Shown here: positions 32,711-41,603 of the stretch, piece by piece
How positions within the stretch are numbered: the first letter of the stretch is position 1
Layout: each line of letters opens with the position of its first letter
DNA from: Pseudokineococcus lusitanus
Lineage (GTDB): Bacteria; Actinomycetota; Actinomycetes; Actinomycetales; Quadrisphaeraceae
DNA: 64,000 bases
NCBI RefSeq assembly: GCF_003751265.1
Contig: NZ_RJKN01000001.1
Coordinates: 186,001-250,000 of the forward strand
Reading direction: 5' to 3'
Translations under genes and position numbers: made by a program
The notes under the pieces: generated by a model
What the model was told of the DNA's origin: nothing
What the model saw: the letters and a program-made list of their open reading frames with translations, nothing else
Database searches by the model: none

Positions 32711-33172
32711 ATGCCGCAGATCGCCACCAACACCTCGGTCTCCCGCGAGGAGATGCTCGAGTTCTGCCGTCCGCGTCACCGTGTCGTCCTCATCACGCAC
32801 CGACGCTCGGACGGCGGGCCGCAGGCCTCTCCCGTATCGTGCGGCGTCGACGCCGAGGGGCGCTTCGTCGTCTCGACGTACCCGGAGCGGGCCAAGTCGG
32901 GCAACGTCCGGGCCACCGGGCGGGCCAGCGTCGTCGTGCTGTCGGACGAGTGGGACGGGCCGTGGATGCAGGTCGACGGCGACGCCGAGCTGCTCGAGCT
33001 GCCCGACGCCCTCGAGCCCCTCGTCGACTACTTCCGCTCGATCTCCGGCGAGCACCCGGACTGGGACGAGTACCGCGAGGCCATGGCGCGCCAGGGCAAG
33101 GCGCTCGTCCGCATCACGCCGACCCGCTGGAGCCCGGTCGCCACCGGCGGCTTCCCCGCCCGGCTGGGCTGA
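32711..33172 (+). CDS. PPOX-class F420/FMN-dependent enzyme
   Basis: A 153-residue flavin- or F420-binding split-barrel protein. The typical core is VVLITHRRSDGGPQASPVSCG, VVSTYPERAKSGNVRATGRA and VVLSDEWDGPWMQVDGDAE, with the C-terminal RITPTRWSPVATGGFPARL. Members reduce small molecules with F420H2 or FMN in actinobacteria. The cofactor is inferred. It stands alone and converges with a secreted protein gene across a hairpin. Confidence 0.85.
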   Translation: MPQIATNTSVSREEMLEFCRPRHRVVLITHRRSDGGPQASPVSCGVDAEGRFVVSTYPERAKSGNVRATGRASVVVLSDEWDGPWMQVDGDAELLELPDALEPLVDYFRSISGEHPDWDEYREAMARQGKALVRITPTRWSPVATGGFPARLG

Positions 33173-33186
33173 CGGGGCGCGAGGCC

Positions 33187-33212
33187 GCCGGCCGTCCCGC
33201 GGGACGGCCGGC
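33187..33212. terminator. Convergent palindromic terminator
   Basis: GCCGGCCGTCCC (33187-33198) and GGGACGGCCGGC (33201-33212) form a perfect palindrome between converging genes. Confidence 0.55.
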
Positions 33213-33223
33213 AGCCCGACGGC

Positions 33224-33931
33224 TCACCGCCCGGGGACGGTGACGGCCTGGGAGGTGCGCGACCAGATGTACGGCGTCTCCCACGTCGTCACCCGGTACG
33301 TCGCGGCGTACCGGTTGGTGAAGGTGTAGTCGATGAGACCCGTGCCCGGGACGGTGACCGAGCGCAGGTACTGCCAGGTGCGGCCGTCCTTGCCCAGGAT
33401 CTCGACGGTCGCCTTCCGGTCGCGCAGCGGCTGGAACGAGGCCTTCGACGCGTCGTAGTACGAGGCCTGGACCCTCAGCGTGACGTCGTCCCCGGAACGG
33501 CTGCCGCGCAGGCTCGCCCGTGCGCCGTACTTGAGGGCGACGGTCACCGGGGCGACCTCGACGTCCGGGTCCTGGTCCAGGTCGCCCGAGAAGGTCCAGC
33601 GGCCCACCGGGTACTCCAGGCCGACCTCCCACGTGCCGGTCGAGGTCGCCCCCTCCGGCACGAGGACGGCGGTCCGGATGCCCCGGGGGCCGGCGAGGTC
33701 CAGCAGGTACTCGTCGGTGCCGCCGCAGCGGTCGAGCCCGACCGCGACGTCCTTGGAGAAGGCGTCGATCGAGATCCTCGCCGGCACCTGCGGTGCCGTC
33801 CGGCACAGCTCCGCGCTCCCGTGCCCGCCCTCAACCGGCGTCGCGGACGCCGGTGCCACCGCCAGCCCCCCGAGGACGACCGCCGTCACCAGGGCCTGCG
33901 CCGCGCGACGACCCACCCGCTCGATGCTCAT
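33224..33931 (-). CDS. Secreted hypothetical protein
   Basis: A 235-residue exported protein. The signal peptide (RAAQALVTAVVLGGLAVAPASA) has a likely cleavage after ASA. Two cysteines (ELCRTA, DRCGG) may form a disulfide. The mature part has repeated strand-like regions (VEVAPVTVALKYGARASLRG, VTLRVQASYYDASKASFQPL, TVEILGKDGRTWQYLRSVTV) typical of a beta-sandwich. I do not recognise the family. Its start region overlaps the long tail of the MFS gene upstream. Confidence 0.7.
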   Translation of the reverse strand: MSIERVGRRAAQALVTAVVLGGLAVAPASATPVEGGHGSAELCRTAPQVPARISIDAFSKDVAVGLDRCGGTDEYLLDLAGPRGIRTAVLVPEGATSTGTWEVGLEYPVGRWTFSGDLDQDPDVEVAPVTVALKYGARASLRGSRSGDDVTLRVQASYYDASKASFQPLRDRKATVEILGKDGRTWQYLRSVTVPGTGLIDYTFTNRYAATYRVTTWETPYIWSRTSQAVTVPGR

Positions 33932-35207
33932 GTGTGCTCCTCCCGTCGGCACCCCTGCGGCGCCGTCCCGGGCAGCCAAGTGCACCCCGCGCGCCGTGTC
34001 CCGGCAGGAGGGCGGTCGTGGCGTGATCGTGACGTGCGGTCGTGGTGGGAGCCCCGCCGCCCGGCGCGGGCAGCACCGCGGCGAGCAGGACGGCCGCCCC
34101 GGCGAGCACCGCACCGGCGAGCCCGAGCCCCTCGGCCAGCCGGCCCGCCGCCGTCGCCCCCACCGCCTGACCGGCGGTGAGCCCGACGAAGAGGGTCGCC
34201 GTCGTCGCGCCGGCCGTGGCGGGACGCAGGTCGCCGGCCCAGGCGATGAGGACGCCGCTGAGCGCGGTGTACGAGGCGCCGAAGAGCGCGCCCGCCGCGC
34301 CCGCGAGGAGCACCGACGACGGCGCCAGCGCGAGGACGGCGGCGCCGACGGCCGAGCCGACCACGGTGAGCAGCCAGGCCCTCCGGAGCCCCAGCAGCCG
34401 CACGGCGTCACCGCTGAGGGCGCCGAGGACCGCCGCCGCCCCGAGCAGGACCCACAGCGCGGCGGTGGTCCGCTCCGGGAGCCCGCCGACCTCGCCGAGC
34501 AGCCCGCGACCAAAGGTCCAGACCGCGGCGCTGCCCGCGCCCGCCAGCCCGGCCGCGGCGAGCGGCCGCAGGAGGTCGCGCCACGTCCCCCCGTCGGCCG
34601 GGGGCGCCGCCGCGGGCGCCGGCCACCGCGTACGGCGGTCGACGACGACGGCGACGAGGACCACCGCCACGGCTGCCCCCGCCCAGACCGGGCGCCACTG
34701 CGTCGGCGCGAGGAGGACGCCGACGCCCGCGACGGCCACGCCCAGCCCCGTCCCGCCGTTGACGACGGCCTGCGCCCGGGCCGCCCGCCCGGCCGGGACC
34801 GTCCCCGCGACCGCCACGACGAGGGCCGGTGACGCGGCCCCCGCCGCCCCGCCGGCCACGAGGACCCCGACGGCGAGGACCGGCGCCGAGGGGGCGACGG
34901 CCACGACGAGCGCCCCGACGGCCGCGAGCGCCGCGGACAGCCGCAGCACCGGTCGGCCCCCCGCCCGGCGGACGAGGCCGCCCGCCAGCAGCGCGACGAC
35001 GCAGTACGCCCCGAACGCCCCCGTGGCGACGGCCCCCTGCAGCGTCGGCGCCAGGTCGAGCTCCGCCGCGACGACCGGGAGGTGCAGCCCGTAGCCGAAG
35101 CGGACGACGCCGTACGTGAGGGCCACCAGCACGGTCCCGCCGGCGACGAGGCCCGTGGTCGCCGCGGCCTCCCCCGGCACCTCTGGCTGTAACGTCCGTT
35201 TCACCAT
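33831..35207 (-). CDS. MFS transporter controlled by divergent TetR
   Basis: A 458-residue transporter. The first about 380 residues hold roughly twelve helices, starting with TGLVAGGTVLVALTYGVVRFGYG. The last about 75 residues (after LLAAVLPAPGGG) are a low-complexity Arg/Gly/Ala tail with no membrane character. They overlap the next gene's 5' end by 101 bases, so the true stop may have been lost or the tail may arise from a frame error. ATG 35207 lies inside the TetR operator region. Drug or metabolite efflux is inferred from the TetR pairing. Confidence 0.75.
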   Translation of the reverse strand: MVKRTLQPEVPGEAAATTGLVAGGTVLVALTYGVVRFGYGLHLPVVAAELDLAPTLQGAVATGAFGAYCVVALLAGGLVRRAGGRPVLRLSAALAAVGALVVAVAPSAPVLAVGVLVAGGAAGAASPALVVAVAGTVPAGRAARAQAVVNGGTGLGVAVAGVGVLLAPTQWRPVWAGAAVAVVLVAVVVDRRTRWPAPAAAPPADGGTWRDLLRPLAAAGLAGAGSAAVWTFGRGLLGEVGGLPERTTAALWVLLGAAAVLGALSGDAVRLLGLRRAWLLTVVGSAVGAAVLALAPSSVLLAGAAGALFGASYTALSGVLIAWAGDLRPATAGATTATLFVGLTAGQAVGATAAGRLAEGLGLAGAVLAGAAVLLAAVLPAPGGGAPTTTARHDHATTALLPGHGARGALGCPGRRRRGADGRSTHEHRAGGSSRGAGPGDGGRPRGAGGGTGVRDAG

Positions 35208-35221
35208 AGTGGTCGTTACAG
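35187..35221. promoter_or_regulatory. TetR operator between MFS and TetR genes
   Basis: CTGTAACG (35187-35194) and CGTTACAG (35214-35221) are perfect 8-bp arms with a 19-base spacer. The dyad spans the ATG of the MFS gene and lies nine bases before the TetR start, so a bound dimer would block both. Confidence 0.6.
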
Positions 35222-35229
35222 TAGGGGGC

Positions 35230-35838
35230 GTGGCGACGACGAGCACGCGGCCCCCCGCCCGCGACCGGCTGCTGGACGCGGCCGAGACGCTCTTCGCCGA
35301 GCAGGGCATCGCGGCGACCGGCGTGGACGCGGTGCTGCGCCGCGCCGGCGTCGCCCCGGCGACCCTCTACGCGCACTTCCCCGGCAAGGACGGTCTCGTG
35401 GCCGCCTACCTCGAGCGGCGGCACCGGCGGTGGCGGGCGGTGTGGGACGAGGTGCTCGAGCGCTGCGGGGAGGACGTCGACGCCCGCGCCGTCTCCGTCG
35501 TCGACGCCCTCGCCGAGCTCCACCGCCGCGACCTGCCCGGCCGCGGGTGCGCCTTCCTCGCCGCGTCGGTCGAGGTGACCGACCACGACCACCCCGCCCA
35601 CCGCTGGCTCGTCGAGGACAGCCGGCTCCTCGCCGACCGCCTCAGGACGCTGGCGGCGGCGACGGGGGCGGACGACGCCGACGCCCTCGCCGCCGAGCTG
35701 CTGCTGCTCTACGACGGCGCCCTCGCCGCCCGCGCCCGCGCCCTCACCGCGGGCCGTGGTGGCCCGGTCGCCCCGCCGGACCTCGCCGCCGTCCGCGCCC
35801 TCGCCGTCGCGGCCGTCGGGCGCCACCGCCGCACCTGA
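35230..35838 (+). CDS. TetR-family repressor
   Basis: A 202-residue regulator. The N-terminal DNA-binding domain is RDRLLDAAETLFAEQGIAAT with the recognition helix in RRAGVAPATLYAHFPGKDGL. The C-terminal ligand domain is all helical (HPAHRWLVEDSRLLADRL). GTG 35230 directly follows the operator. It is divergent from the MFS gene, the standard layout for TetR control of an efflux pump. The inducer is unknown. Confidence 0.9.
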   Translation: MATTSTRPPARDRLLDAAETLFAEQGIAATGVDAVLRRAGVAPATLYAHFPGKDGLVAAYLERRHRRWRAVWDEVLERCGEDVDARAVSVVDALAELHRRDLPGRGCAFLAASVEVTDHDHPAHRWLVEDSRLLADRLRTLAAATGADDADALAAELLLLYDGALAARARALTAGRGGPVAPPDLAAVRALAVAAVGRHRRT

Positions 35839-35865
35839 CCGGACGGCCGGGCGGGCGAGCGGGGC

Positions 35866-37371
35866 TCAGGCCGGGACCGCCCAGGTGGCCACCGGCTCGC
35901 CCGCTCGCATGAGCTCGGCGTAGCGCACGAGCATCGTGTGCAGCGCCTCGCGGCGGTCCGTGCCACCCCGCTCGGCGGCCGCGACGGAGTCGTGCTGCCA
36001 CTGCGCGCCCGTGCGCCGCGTCCGCGCGCGCTCCTCGAGCACCCCGAGGTAGCGGTCGCACACCGCCGCCTCGATCCCCCAGTCCCGCAGGCCCTCGTGG
36101 ACCAGCGGCAGGAGCGTCCGCAGGACGAGGTCGTCGGCGTCGCGCTCGACGACCTCGCCCGTGCGCTCGTCGGGCCACGGCAGCCGCGAGCGCATCCCCC
36201 GCCGGGCGCCCGCGTCGAGGCCGGCCTGCGCGACGGCGAAGGGGACGGCGTCGGGGCCCTCCCACGGGCGGTGCTCCCGGGCGGCGAGGGCGCGCACGGC
36301 GCCGAACCAGAAGGCGGCGTTGGCCACCATGTCCACCACCGTGGGGCCCGAGGGCAGCACCCGGTTCTCGACCCGCAGGTTGGGGGCGCCGTCGACGACG
36401 TCGTACACCGGGCGGTTCCACCGCCAGACCGTGCCGTTCTGCATCCGCAGCTCGGGCAGCCGCGGCACGCCGCCGCGGGAGAGCACGCGCAGCGAGTCCT
36501 CCTCGCCGAGCTCGGGCAGCAGCGGCGGGTAGTGCCGGACCGCGTCGGCGAAGAGGGCGTGCGCGGACGTCGTCCACTCGCGCCCGAGGAGCACGCGCTC
36601 GCGCACGCCCTGGGCGGCCAGCTCGGGCGCCCGTGAGTCGGTCGACTGCGCGAAGACCGGCAGCCGTGACTCGTCCCACAGCCGCCGCCCGCCGTAGAAC
36701 GGCGAGTTCGCGGCCAGGGCCACCTGCGCCCCCGCGAGAAGCTGGGCGGCGTTGTGGACGGCGGGGAAGTCCTCGGGCGTGGTCTGCAGGTGCAGCTGGA
36801 CGGAGGTGCACGCCGCCTCGGGGGCGATGGAGGCGGAGTGGGCCAGCAGCCGCTCCTCGTCGCCACGGATGTCGAGGAGCAGGTCCTCGCCGCGCTGGGC
36901 CCGCACCGCCTCGTCGAGGGCGCGGTAGCGCGGGGAGCGCGTCATCCACCCCTCGGTCTGGTCGTCCGGCAGGAGCGTCGGGACGATCCCCACCATGACC
37001 ACGCGCGCCCCGTGCGCGCGGGCGGCGACGTCGGCGGCCTCCAGCCGGGCCCGGAGGTCCTCCTCGAGCGCCTGGGCGCCGCCCGCGTGCATCCGGGCCG
37101 GCGGCACGTTGAGCTCGATGGTGTGCGACCCGAGCTCGGTGGTGACGAGCGGGTCGGACAGCGTCCGCAGCACGTCGCGGTTGGCCCGGGACGGCCGGGC
37201 GTCGGCGCCGACGAGCGCCAGCTCCACCTCCATGCCGGTGAGCGTCCCGTCGGTGCGGAAGGCGTCGGCGTCGAGCAGCCGCTGCAGCACCTCGAGCTGG
37301 CTCCTCAGCCGCTCGCGGTACCGGCGCCGCCCCTCGGGCGTGGTGGCCGTGCCCGAGACCTCGTCACCCAC
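35866..37371 (-). CDS. Glutamate-cysteine ligase (GCS2 family)
   Basis: A 501-residue carboxylate-amine ligase. Characteristic parts are LTGMEVELALVGADARPSR (N-terminus), ELGSHTIELNVPPAR, ACTSVQLHLQTTPEDFPAVH and NAPFYG-like NSPFYGGRRLWDESR, and the pair RWNRPVYDVVDGAPNLRVEN. Members use ATP to join glutamate and cysteine or related amines; EgtA for ergothioneine and GshA-like enzymes belong here. No other ergothioneine gene is nearby, so the product is not settled. GTG 37371 was chosen; residues upstream in the frame look non-coding. Confidence 0.8.
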   Translation of the reverse strand: MGDEVSGTATTPEGRRRYRERLRSQLEVLQRLLDADAFRTDGTLTGMEVELALVGADARPSRANRDVLRTLSDPLVTTELGSHTIELNVPPARMHAGGAQALEEDLRARLEAADVAARAHGARVVMVGIVPTLLPDDQTEGWMTRSPRYRALDEAVRAQRGEDLLLDIRGDEERLLAHSASIAPEAACTSVQLHLQTTPEDFPAVHNAAQLLAGAQVALAANSPFYGGRRLWDESRLPVFAQSTDSRAPELAAQGVRERVLLGREWTTSAHALFADAVRHYPPLLPELGEEDSLRVLSRGGVPRLPELRMQNGTVWRWNRPVYDVVDGAPNLRVENRVLPSGPTVVDMVANAAFWFGAVRALAAREHRPWEGPDAVPFAVAQAGLDAGARRGMRSRLPWPDERTGEVVERDADDLVLRTLLPLVHEGLRDWGIEAAVCDRYLGVLEERARTRRTGAQWQHDSVAAAERGGTDRREALHTMLVRYAELMRAGEPVATWAVPA

Positions 37372-37457
37372 GGGTCGATCCGACCACAGCCCGCGACGGC
37401 CCGCCCGGCGCAGCGGCGCCGCGCCCGACGGGGACGCCCCCGGGCCGCGGGGCCGGG

Positions 37458-40097
37458 TCAGGCGTGCAGCCGCTCCGTCCGCGCCCCGGTGACGAGGCGG
37501 TACCGGTCCGGGACGCACGTGAGGACGAGCACCTGGCAGGACGCCCCGGCCACGGACAGCGCGCGGGCCATGCCGTCGAGGCGCCGGGGGTCGGACCAGC
37601 CGAGCGCGTCGTCGACGACGACGGGGACACCGGCGCCGCCGCTGACGAGGACGGCGCACGCCAGCCGTCCGAGCAGGGCCAGCTGCTCGCGCGCACCGGC
37701 CGAGAGCTGCTCGAAGGGCACCGTGACGCCGCCGAGGGTGCGGGAGACCACCCGCAGGTCGGGGCCCACCTCCACCTGGACGTCGGGGCCGAAGACGGGC
37801 ACGGCCAGCCGGTGCAGCTGGGCGCGCAGGGGCTCGACGTAGGCGGCGTGGGCGGACGCCCGGGCCGCCTGCAGCGCCTCGTGCAGGGTCCTCGCCGCGG
37901 TCGCCCGCCGGTCCCACGCCACGAGGGCCCGACGGGCACGCTCCTCCTCGGCCCGCGCCTGCCCCAGCTGCTCGGCGAGGCCGAGACCGCCCTGCGCCTC
38001 GAGGACCGCCGTGAGCGCGCCCACCTCGTCCTCGTGCGCGCGGAGCCGCTTCTGCCCGTCGAGGAGCCGCGCCCGGCGCAGGTCCAGCTCGGCCTGGGCG
38101 TCCGCCACCCCGGCGACGGCGACCGCCGCCTCGGCGACGGCGAGCGAGGCCGCCGCCTCCCCGCGCCGCCGCAGCGCGTCCTCGGCGTCCTCGGCGGCCC
38201 GGTCGTCGGGCAGCGCGGCGCGGGCCCCGGCCAGCTCGTCGAGGACGACCCGCTCGCGCGCGTCGGCCGCCGTCGCCGCGGCGGTGCGGTCGGCGGAGCG
38301 CGCGGCCGCGCCGTCCACGGCCTCGCGCGCCGCCTCGAGCCGCACCCCGGCGCGGACGACGGCGAGGTCGGCCGCACCGAGCGCCCCGTCGGCCTCCTCC
38401 CGCCGCCGGCGCAGGTGCTCCCCCGTCGCCGCCCCGGCGTCGGCGGCGGCGTCGTCGGCGCCCGCGGCGGCGTCGGGCGACCCCTCGAGGTCGTCGGCGC
38501 GCGCGACCCGTCGGCGGGCGGCGTCGAGGTCCTCCCCCGACGCCGCCCGCCGGGCCGCGTCCCGGGCCCGCTCGAGCTCTGCCGTGGCCTCCCGGCGGGC
38601 GCGGGCGGCCGTGGCCGCCGCCGCCGCGTCGTCGACGCCGAGGCGGGCGCACAGCCCGGCGAGGGCGTCCTCGGCCCGGCGGGCGTCGGCCTCGGCCCGC
38701 TCCTGGTCGGCGGAGGGACGGGCGCTCACGCGGACCCCGCCCGCCTCGAACCAGGTGCCGCCGACGAGCCGGACCTCCTCGGGCCCCTCGTCGAGCACCC
38801 GCTCCCCGTCGGACGTGAGCAGGGTCCGACCGGCGCCCTCGAGCACGACCACCGGGGTGGCCGCGCCCGCCCGCGCGGCGGCCACGGCGAGGGCCCGCGC
38901 GGCGTCCTCGACGAGGGCCAGGGCGGCGTCGTCGACCGGTGCGGCGGCGACGGCCTCCTCGGCCGCGGCCACCCGGCGCTGCGCGGCGACGGCGTCGGCG
39001 AGGACCGCGCGCAGGCGCGTCACCTCGACCACCTCGGCGTGCCGCTGCTCGGCGGCGAGGGCGTCCTCGCGCTCCTCCCGACGCGCCGCGGCGGCGTCCC
39101 GGGCGAGCTCCAGCTCCCGGGCGACCGCACGCAGGTGGTCCTCCGCCGCCGCGAGGTCGGCCGCGGCCGTGGCCGCGGCGACGTCGCGCTCGGCCGCGGC
39201 CTCCCGCGCCTCCTCGGCCCGCGCGAGCAGCGCGCGGCGGCCCGCCCGTTCCCGCTCGGCGGTGGCCGCGGCGGCGTCGGCCGCCGCCAGGGCCCCGCGG
39301 GCCACCTCGACGGCCCGGACGACCCCGTGGAGGTCGGCGACCCGCTCCTCCGCGTCCCGGACGGCGGCGGCGTCCTGCGCCCCCGCGGCCCGCTCGTCGG
39401 CGGCGTCGGCGCGGGCCCGGTCGAGGCGCTCGACGACCCGTTCGACGCCCGCCACCTCGGCCTCGAGGGCGGTGACGCGCGCCGAGGCGGCGGCGACGTC
39501 GGCCTCGAGCGTCCGCGCCTCCGTCCGCCGACCGCCGGTCGGCGTCCAGTAGCGGAGGAACTCCTCCTCGGCCCGCGCGACGAGCGTCTCCTCCCGCTCG
39601 CCGCCGACGGTGCCGGCGACGGTGGCGTCGAGGGCCTGCGCGAGCGACGAGCGCGCCTGGAGGTCCGCCTGCTCGAGGGGCACGCCCTGCTGGAGGCGCA
39701 GGGCCCGCCACAGCGGCAGGTCGACCTCCGCGCCGAGGACGGCGAGCACCCAGTCGTGGGCCTCCCGCCCGGCGAGCTGCTCGGGCGCCGGCTCGTGCAC
39801 GACGAGCCGGGTGGACGGCTGGCGGTGCCACTGCTTGCGGTACGTGAAGCGGTGGGCGCCCGCCTGCACCTCCGCCTCGACGACGGTGGGCACGTCCTGC
39901 CCGACGGGCTGGGTGCGTCTCACCGCCTTCTTCCGGGCGTCGTCGTACTCGTCGAGAAGCATGTCGAGCGCCTCGACGAGGCTCGTCTTGCCCACCTCGT
40001 TGTCGCCGGCGAGCACCGTGACGCCGGTGGGCGCCGGCGTCACCTCGCGGTCGGCCACCCCGCGGAAGTTCTGCAGCCGCAGCCGCAGGACCCTCAT
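37458..40097 (-). CDS. SMC-like ATPase of the SbcC/YhaN type, without zinc hook
   Basis: An 879-residue ATPase. The N-terminal Walker A is LAGDNEVGKTSLVEALD, the C-terminal signature is FEQLSAGAREQLALLG, and Walker B is VPVVVDDALGWSDPRR. Between them are long alanine-, arginine- and glutamate-rich coiled coils (about residues 185-770). No CxxC zinc hook is visible in the middle, unlike canonical SbcC/Rad50. The ATG overlaps the stop of the nuclease gene (ATGA), so the two form a complex likely involved in double-strand end processing. Confidence 0.82.
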   Translation of the reverse strand: MRVLRLRLQNFRGVADREVTPAPTGVTVLAGDNEVGKTSLVEALDMLLDEYDDARKKAVRRTQPVGQDVPTVVEAEVQAGAHRFTYRKQWHRQPSTRLVVHEPAPEQLAGREAHDWVLAVLGAEVDLPLWRALRLQQGVPLEQADLQARSSLAQALDATVAGTVGGEREETLVARAEEEFLRYWTPTGGRRTEARTLEADVAAASARVTALEAEVAGVERVVERLDRARADAADERAAGAQDAAAVRDAEERVADLHGVVRAVEVARGALAAADAAAATAERERAGRRALLARAEEAREAAAERDVAAATAAADLAAAEDHLRAVARELELARDAAAARREEREDALAAEQRHAEVVEVTRLRAVLADAVAAQRRVAAAEEAVAAAPVDDAALALVEDAARALAVAAARAGAATPVVVLEGAGRTLLTSDGERVLDEGPEEVRLVGGTWFEAGGVRVSARPSADQERAEADARRAEDALAGLCARLGVDDAAAAATAARARREATAELERARDAARRAASGEDLDAARRRVARADDLEGSPDAAAGADDAAADAGAATGEHLRRRREEADGALGAADLAVVRAGVRLEAAREAVDGAAARSADRTAAATAADARERVVLDELAGARAALPDDRAAEDAEDALRRRGEAAASLAVAEAAVAVAGVADAQAELDLRRARLLDGQKRLRAHEDEVGALTAVLEAQGGLGLAEQLGQARAEEERARRALVAWDRRATAARTLHEALQAARASAHAAYVEPLRAQLHRLAVPVFGPDVQVEVGPDLRVVSRTLGGVTVPFEQLSAGAREQLALLGRLACAVLVSGGAGVPVVVDDALGWSDPRRLDGMARALSVAGASCQVLVLTCVPDRYRLVTGARTERLHA

Positions 40098-41305
40098 CCG
40101 GCGGCCGCCAGGCGGTGGAGCAGGGACAGCGCGTCCTGCGCCGCGACGGCGTCGGGCGTCACGGGGACGCGGCCACGCTCCCCGCCCGTGCCGCCGGCCA
40201 CGAGGTCCGCCACGGCGGGGGCCTCGGCGCGCGCCGCCAGGGCCTCCGCGGCCTCGCGGGCGAAGCCGGTGAGCGCCAGGGCGTCCAGGTCGTCGGCGTC
40301 CGGCCGGACGACGAGGTCGCTGCGCCGCTCCCACACCTGCAGGGCGCCGAGGAGGTCGGCGGAGTGCTCGAGCAGCGCGTCGACGCGGGCCTTCTGCGCC
40401 AGCGAGAGGGTGCCGACGACGGCGAGCTTGAGCGCCGTGCGCGACTTGTCGGGCAGCCCGGCGAGCAGCCGCTCGAGCTCGTCGACGTCCTCGTCCGTGC
40501 TCAGCTCGCGCCGCTCGCGGTGGAAGCGCCACCGCCCCACGGGGACCCGCGTGACCTCGGGGGCCGGACGGCCGCCGGGGCCGGGCAGGAGGAGGTCCTC
40601 GTCGCCGAGGTCGACGACGAGCACGTTGCCGGGGTCGAGCTCGTCGTGGTCGGTCGGCTCGGGCGCCCCGGCGTACCAGACCCGCCCCGTCCGCCCGACC
40701 TCCGTCGTCGAGTGCCGGTCCCCCAGGCAGACCGCGTCGAGGGCCCCGGCTTCGAGGAGCCGCTCGAGGGCGGCGAGGTCGACGAGCGCCGGGTCGGGCG
40801 ACGACGACCCGAACTCGAGCACCGTGCCGTGCGCGACGAGCACGCGGCGCACGCCCGGCTCCGCCGCGAGCCCCTCGCAGGCCCGGGCGGCGAGGTCCTC
40901 GACCGGGCGCTTGCTGCGCCACGGGGCGGAGAGCACCTGCACCCCCGCGACCTCGACGGGCGTGCCGTCGAGCACCGTGACGTGGGGCGGCGCCAGCCGC
41001 CGGAAGAGCGCGGACGTCATGACGCTGCCCGCGTCGAGGGGGTCGTGGTTGCCCGGCAGCAGGAGGACGGGGACGGGGACCTCGGCCATCGCCTCGCACG
41101 CGCGGGCGACGACGTCGCGGCCCACGCGGTTGGTCTCGAAGACGTCCCCCGCGACGACGACGAACGCGCAGCCGTGCTCGGCGGCCACGGCCCCGAGCCG
41201 GCGGACCGCCTCGAAGCGCGCCTCGGTGGAGCGGGCCTGCGCGGCCGGCGAGAGGTAGTGCCGCGTCATGCCGAGCTGCCAGTCCGCGGTGTGGAGGAAC
41301 CTCAC
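40094..41305 (-). CDS. SbcD/YhaO-like metallophosphoesterase
   Basis: A 403-residue calcineurin-like protein, the presumed nuclease partner of the SMC-like ATPase. Motifs are HTADWQLGM (where SbcD/Mre11 has DxH, here Q replaces the histidine), VVAGDVFETN, LLPGNHDPLD, VLVAHGTVLEFG and CLGDRHSTTEVG (in place of GHxH). Two classical metal-ligand positions are therefore altered or shifted. The GTG start at 41305 gives a correct N-terminus. The C-terminus links by ATGA overlap to the ATPase. Metal-dependent nuclease activity is likely but may be changed. Confidence 0.82.
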   Translation of the reverse strand: MRFLHTADWQLGMTRHYLSPAAQARSTEARFEAVRRLGAVAAEHGCAFVVVAGDVFETNRVGRDVVARACEAMAEVPVPVLLLPGNHDPLDAGSVMTSALFRRLAPPHVTVLDGTPVEVAGVQVLSAPWRSKRPVEDLAARACEGLAAEPGVRRVLVAHGTVLEFGSSSPDPALVDLAALERLLEAGALDAVCLGDRHSTTEVGRTGRVWYAGAPEPTDHDELDPGNVLVVDLGDEDLLLPGPGGRPAPEVTRVPVGRWRFHRERRELSTDEDVDELERLLAGLPDKSRTALKLAVVGTLSLAQKARVDALLEHSADLLGALQVWERRSDLVVRPDADDLDALALTGFAREAAEALAARAEAPAVADLVAGGTGGERGRVPVTPDAVAAQDALSLLHRLAAAG

Positions 41306-41488
41306 CGACCGACCTCCCCGTGGTCCCGCCGCCGGGCCCCGACGGCCCGCCCCCGCGCGCCCTGCGCGGCCGTGCCGACGCTAGCCGCGGGGACCGACAG
41401 CGCCCCGGCCCCGCGCCGCGGGGGCCCGTGCGGCAGGCGGCGGCGTCATCACCCGTCCGGGGGACGTCGGGCGCCCGTCCCCGCCCCA

Positions 41489-41517
41489 CCAATCCCGCGG
41501 CGCCCCGGGGGCGAACA
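41489..41517 (+). promoter_or_regulatory. Candidate SigK-type promoter upstream of sigK
   Basis: CCAATC (41489-41494) and CGAACA (41512-41517) with a 17-base spacer resemble the -35 CCATCC and -10 CCGAAT pattern reported for mycobacterial SigK. It would start transcription about 80 bases before sigK. The match is partial and rests on memory of the consensus. Confidence 0.25.
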
Positions 41518-41603
41518 CCCCTCGCCGGACGCCCCGAGGGGCGCCCCGGTGGTCGGCGGGTCCACCGCCGACCTGCGGATCGACGACCCCGGGGAGTGGC
41601 ACA

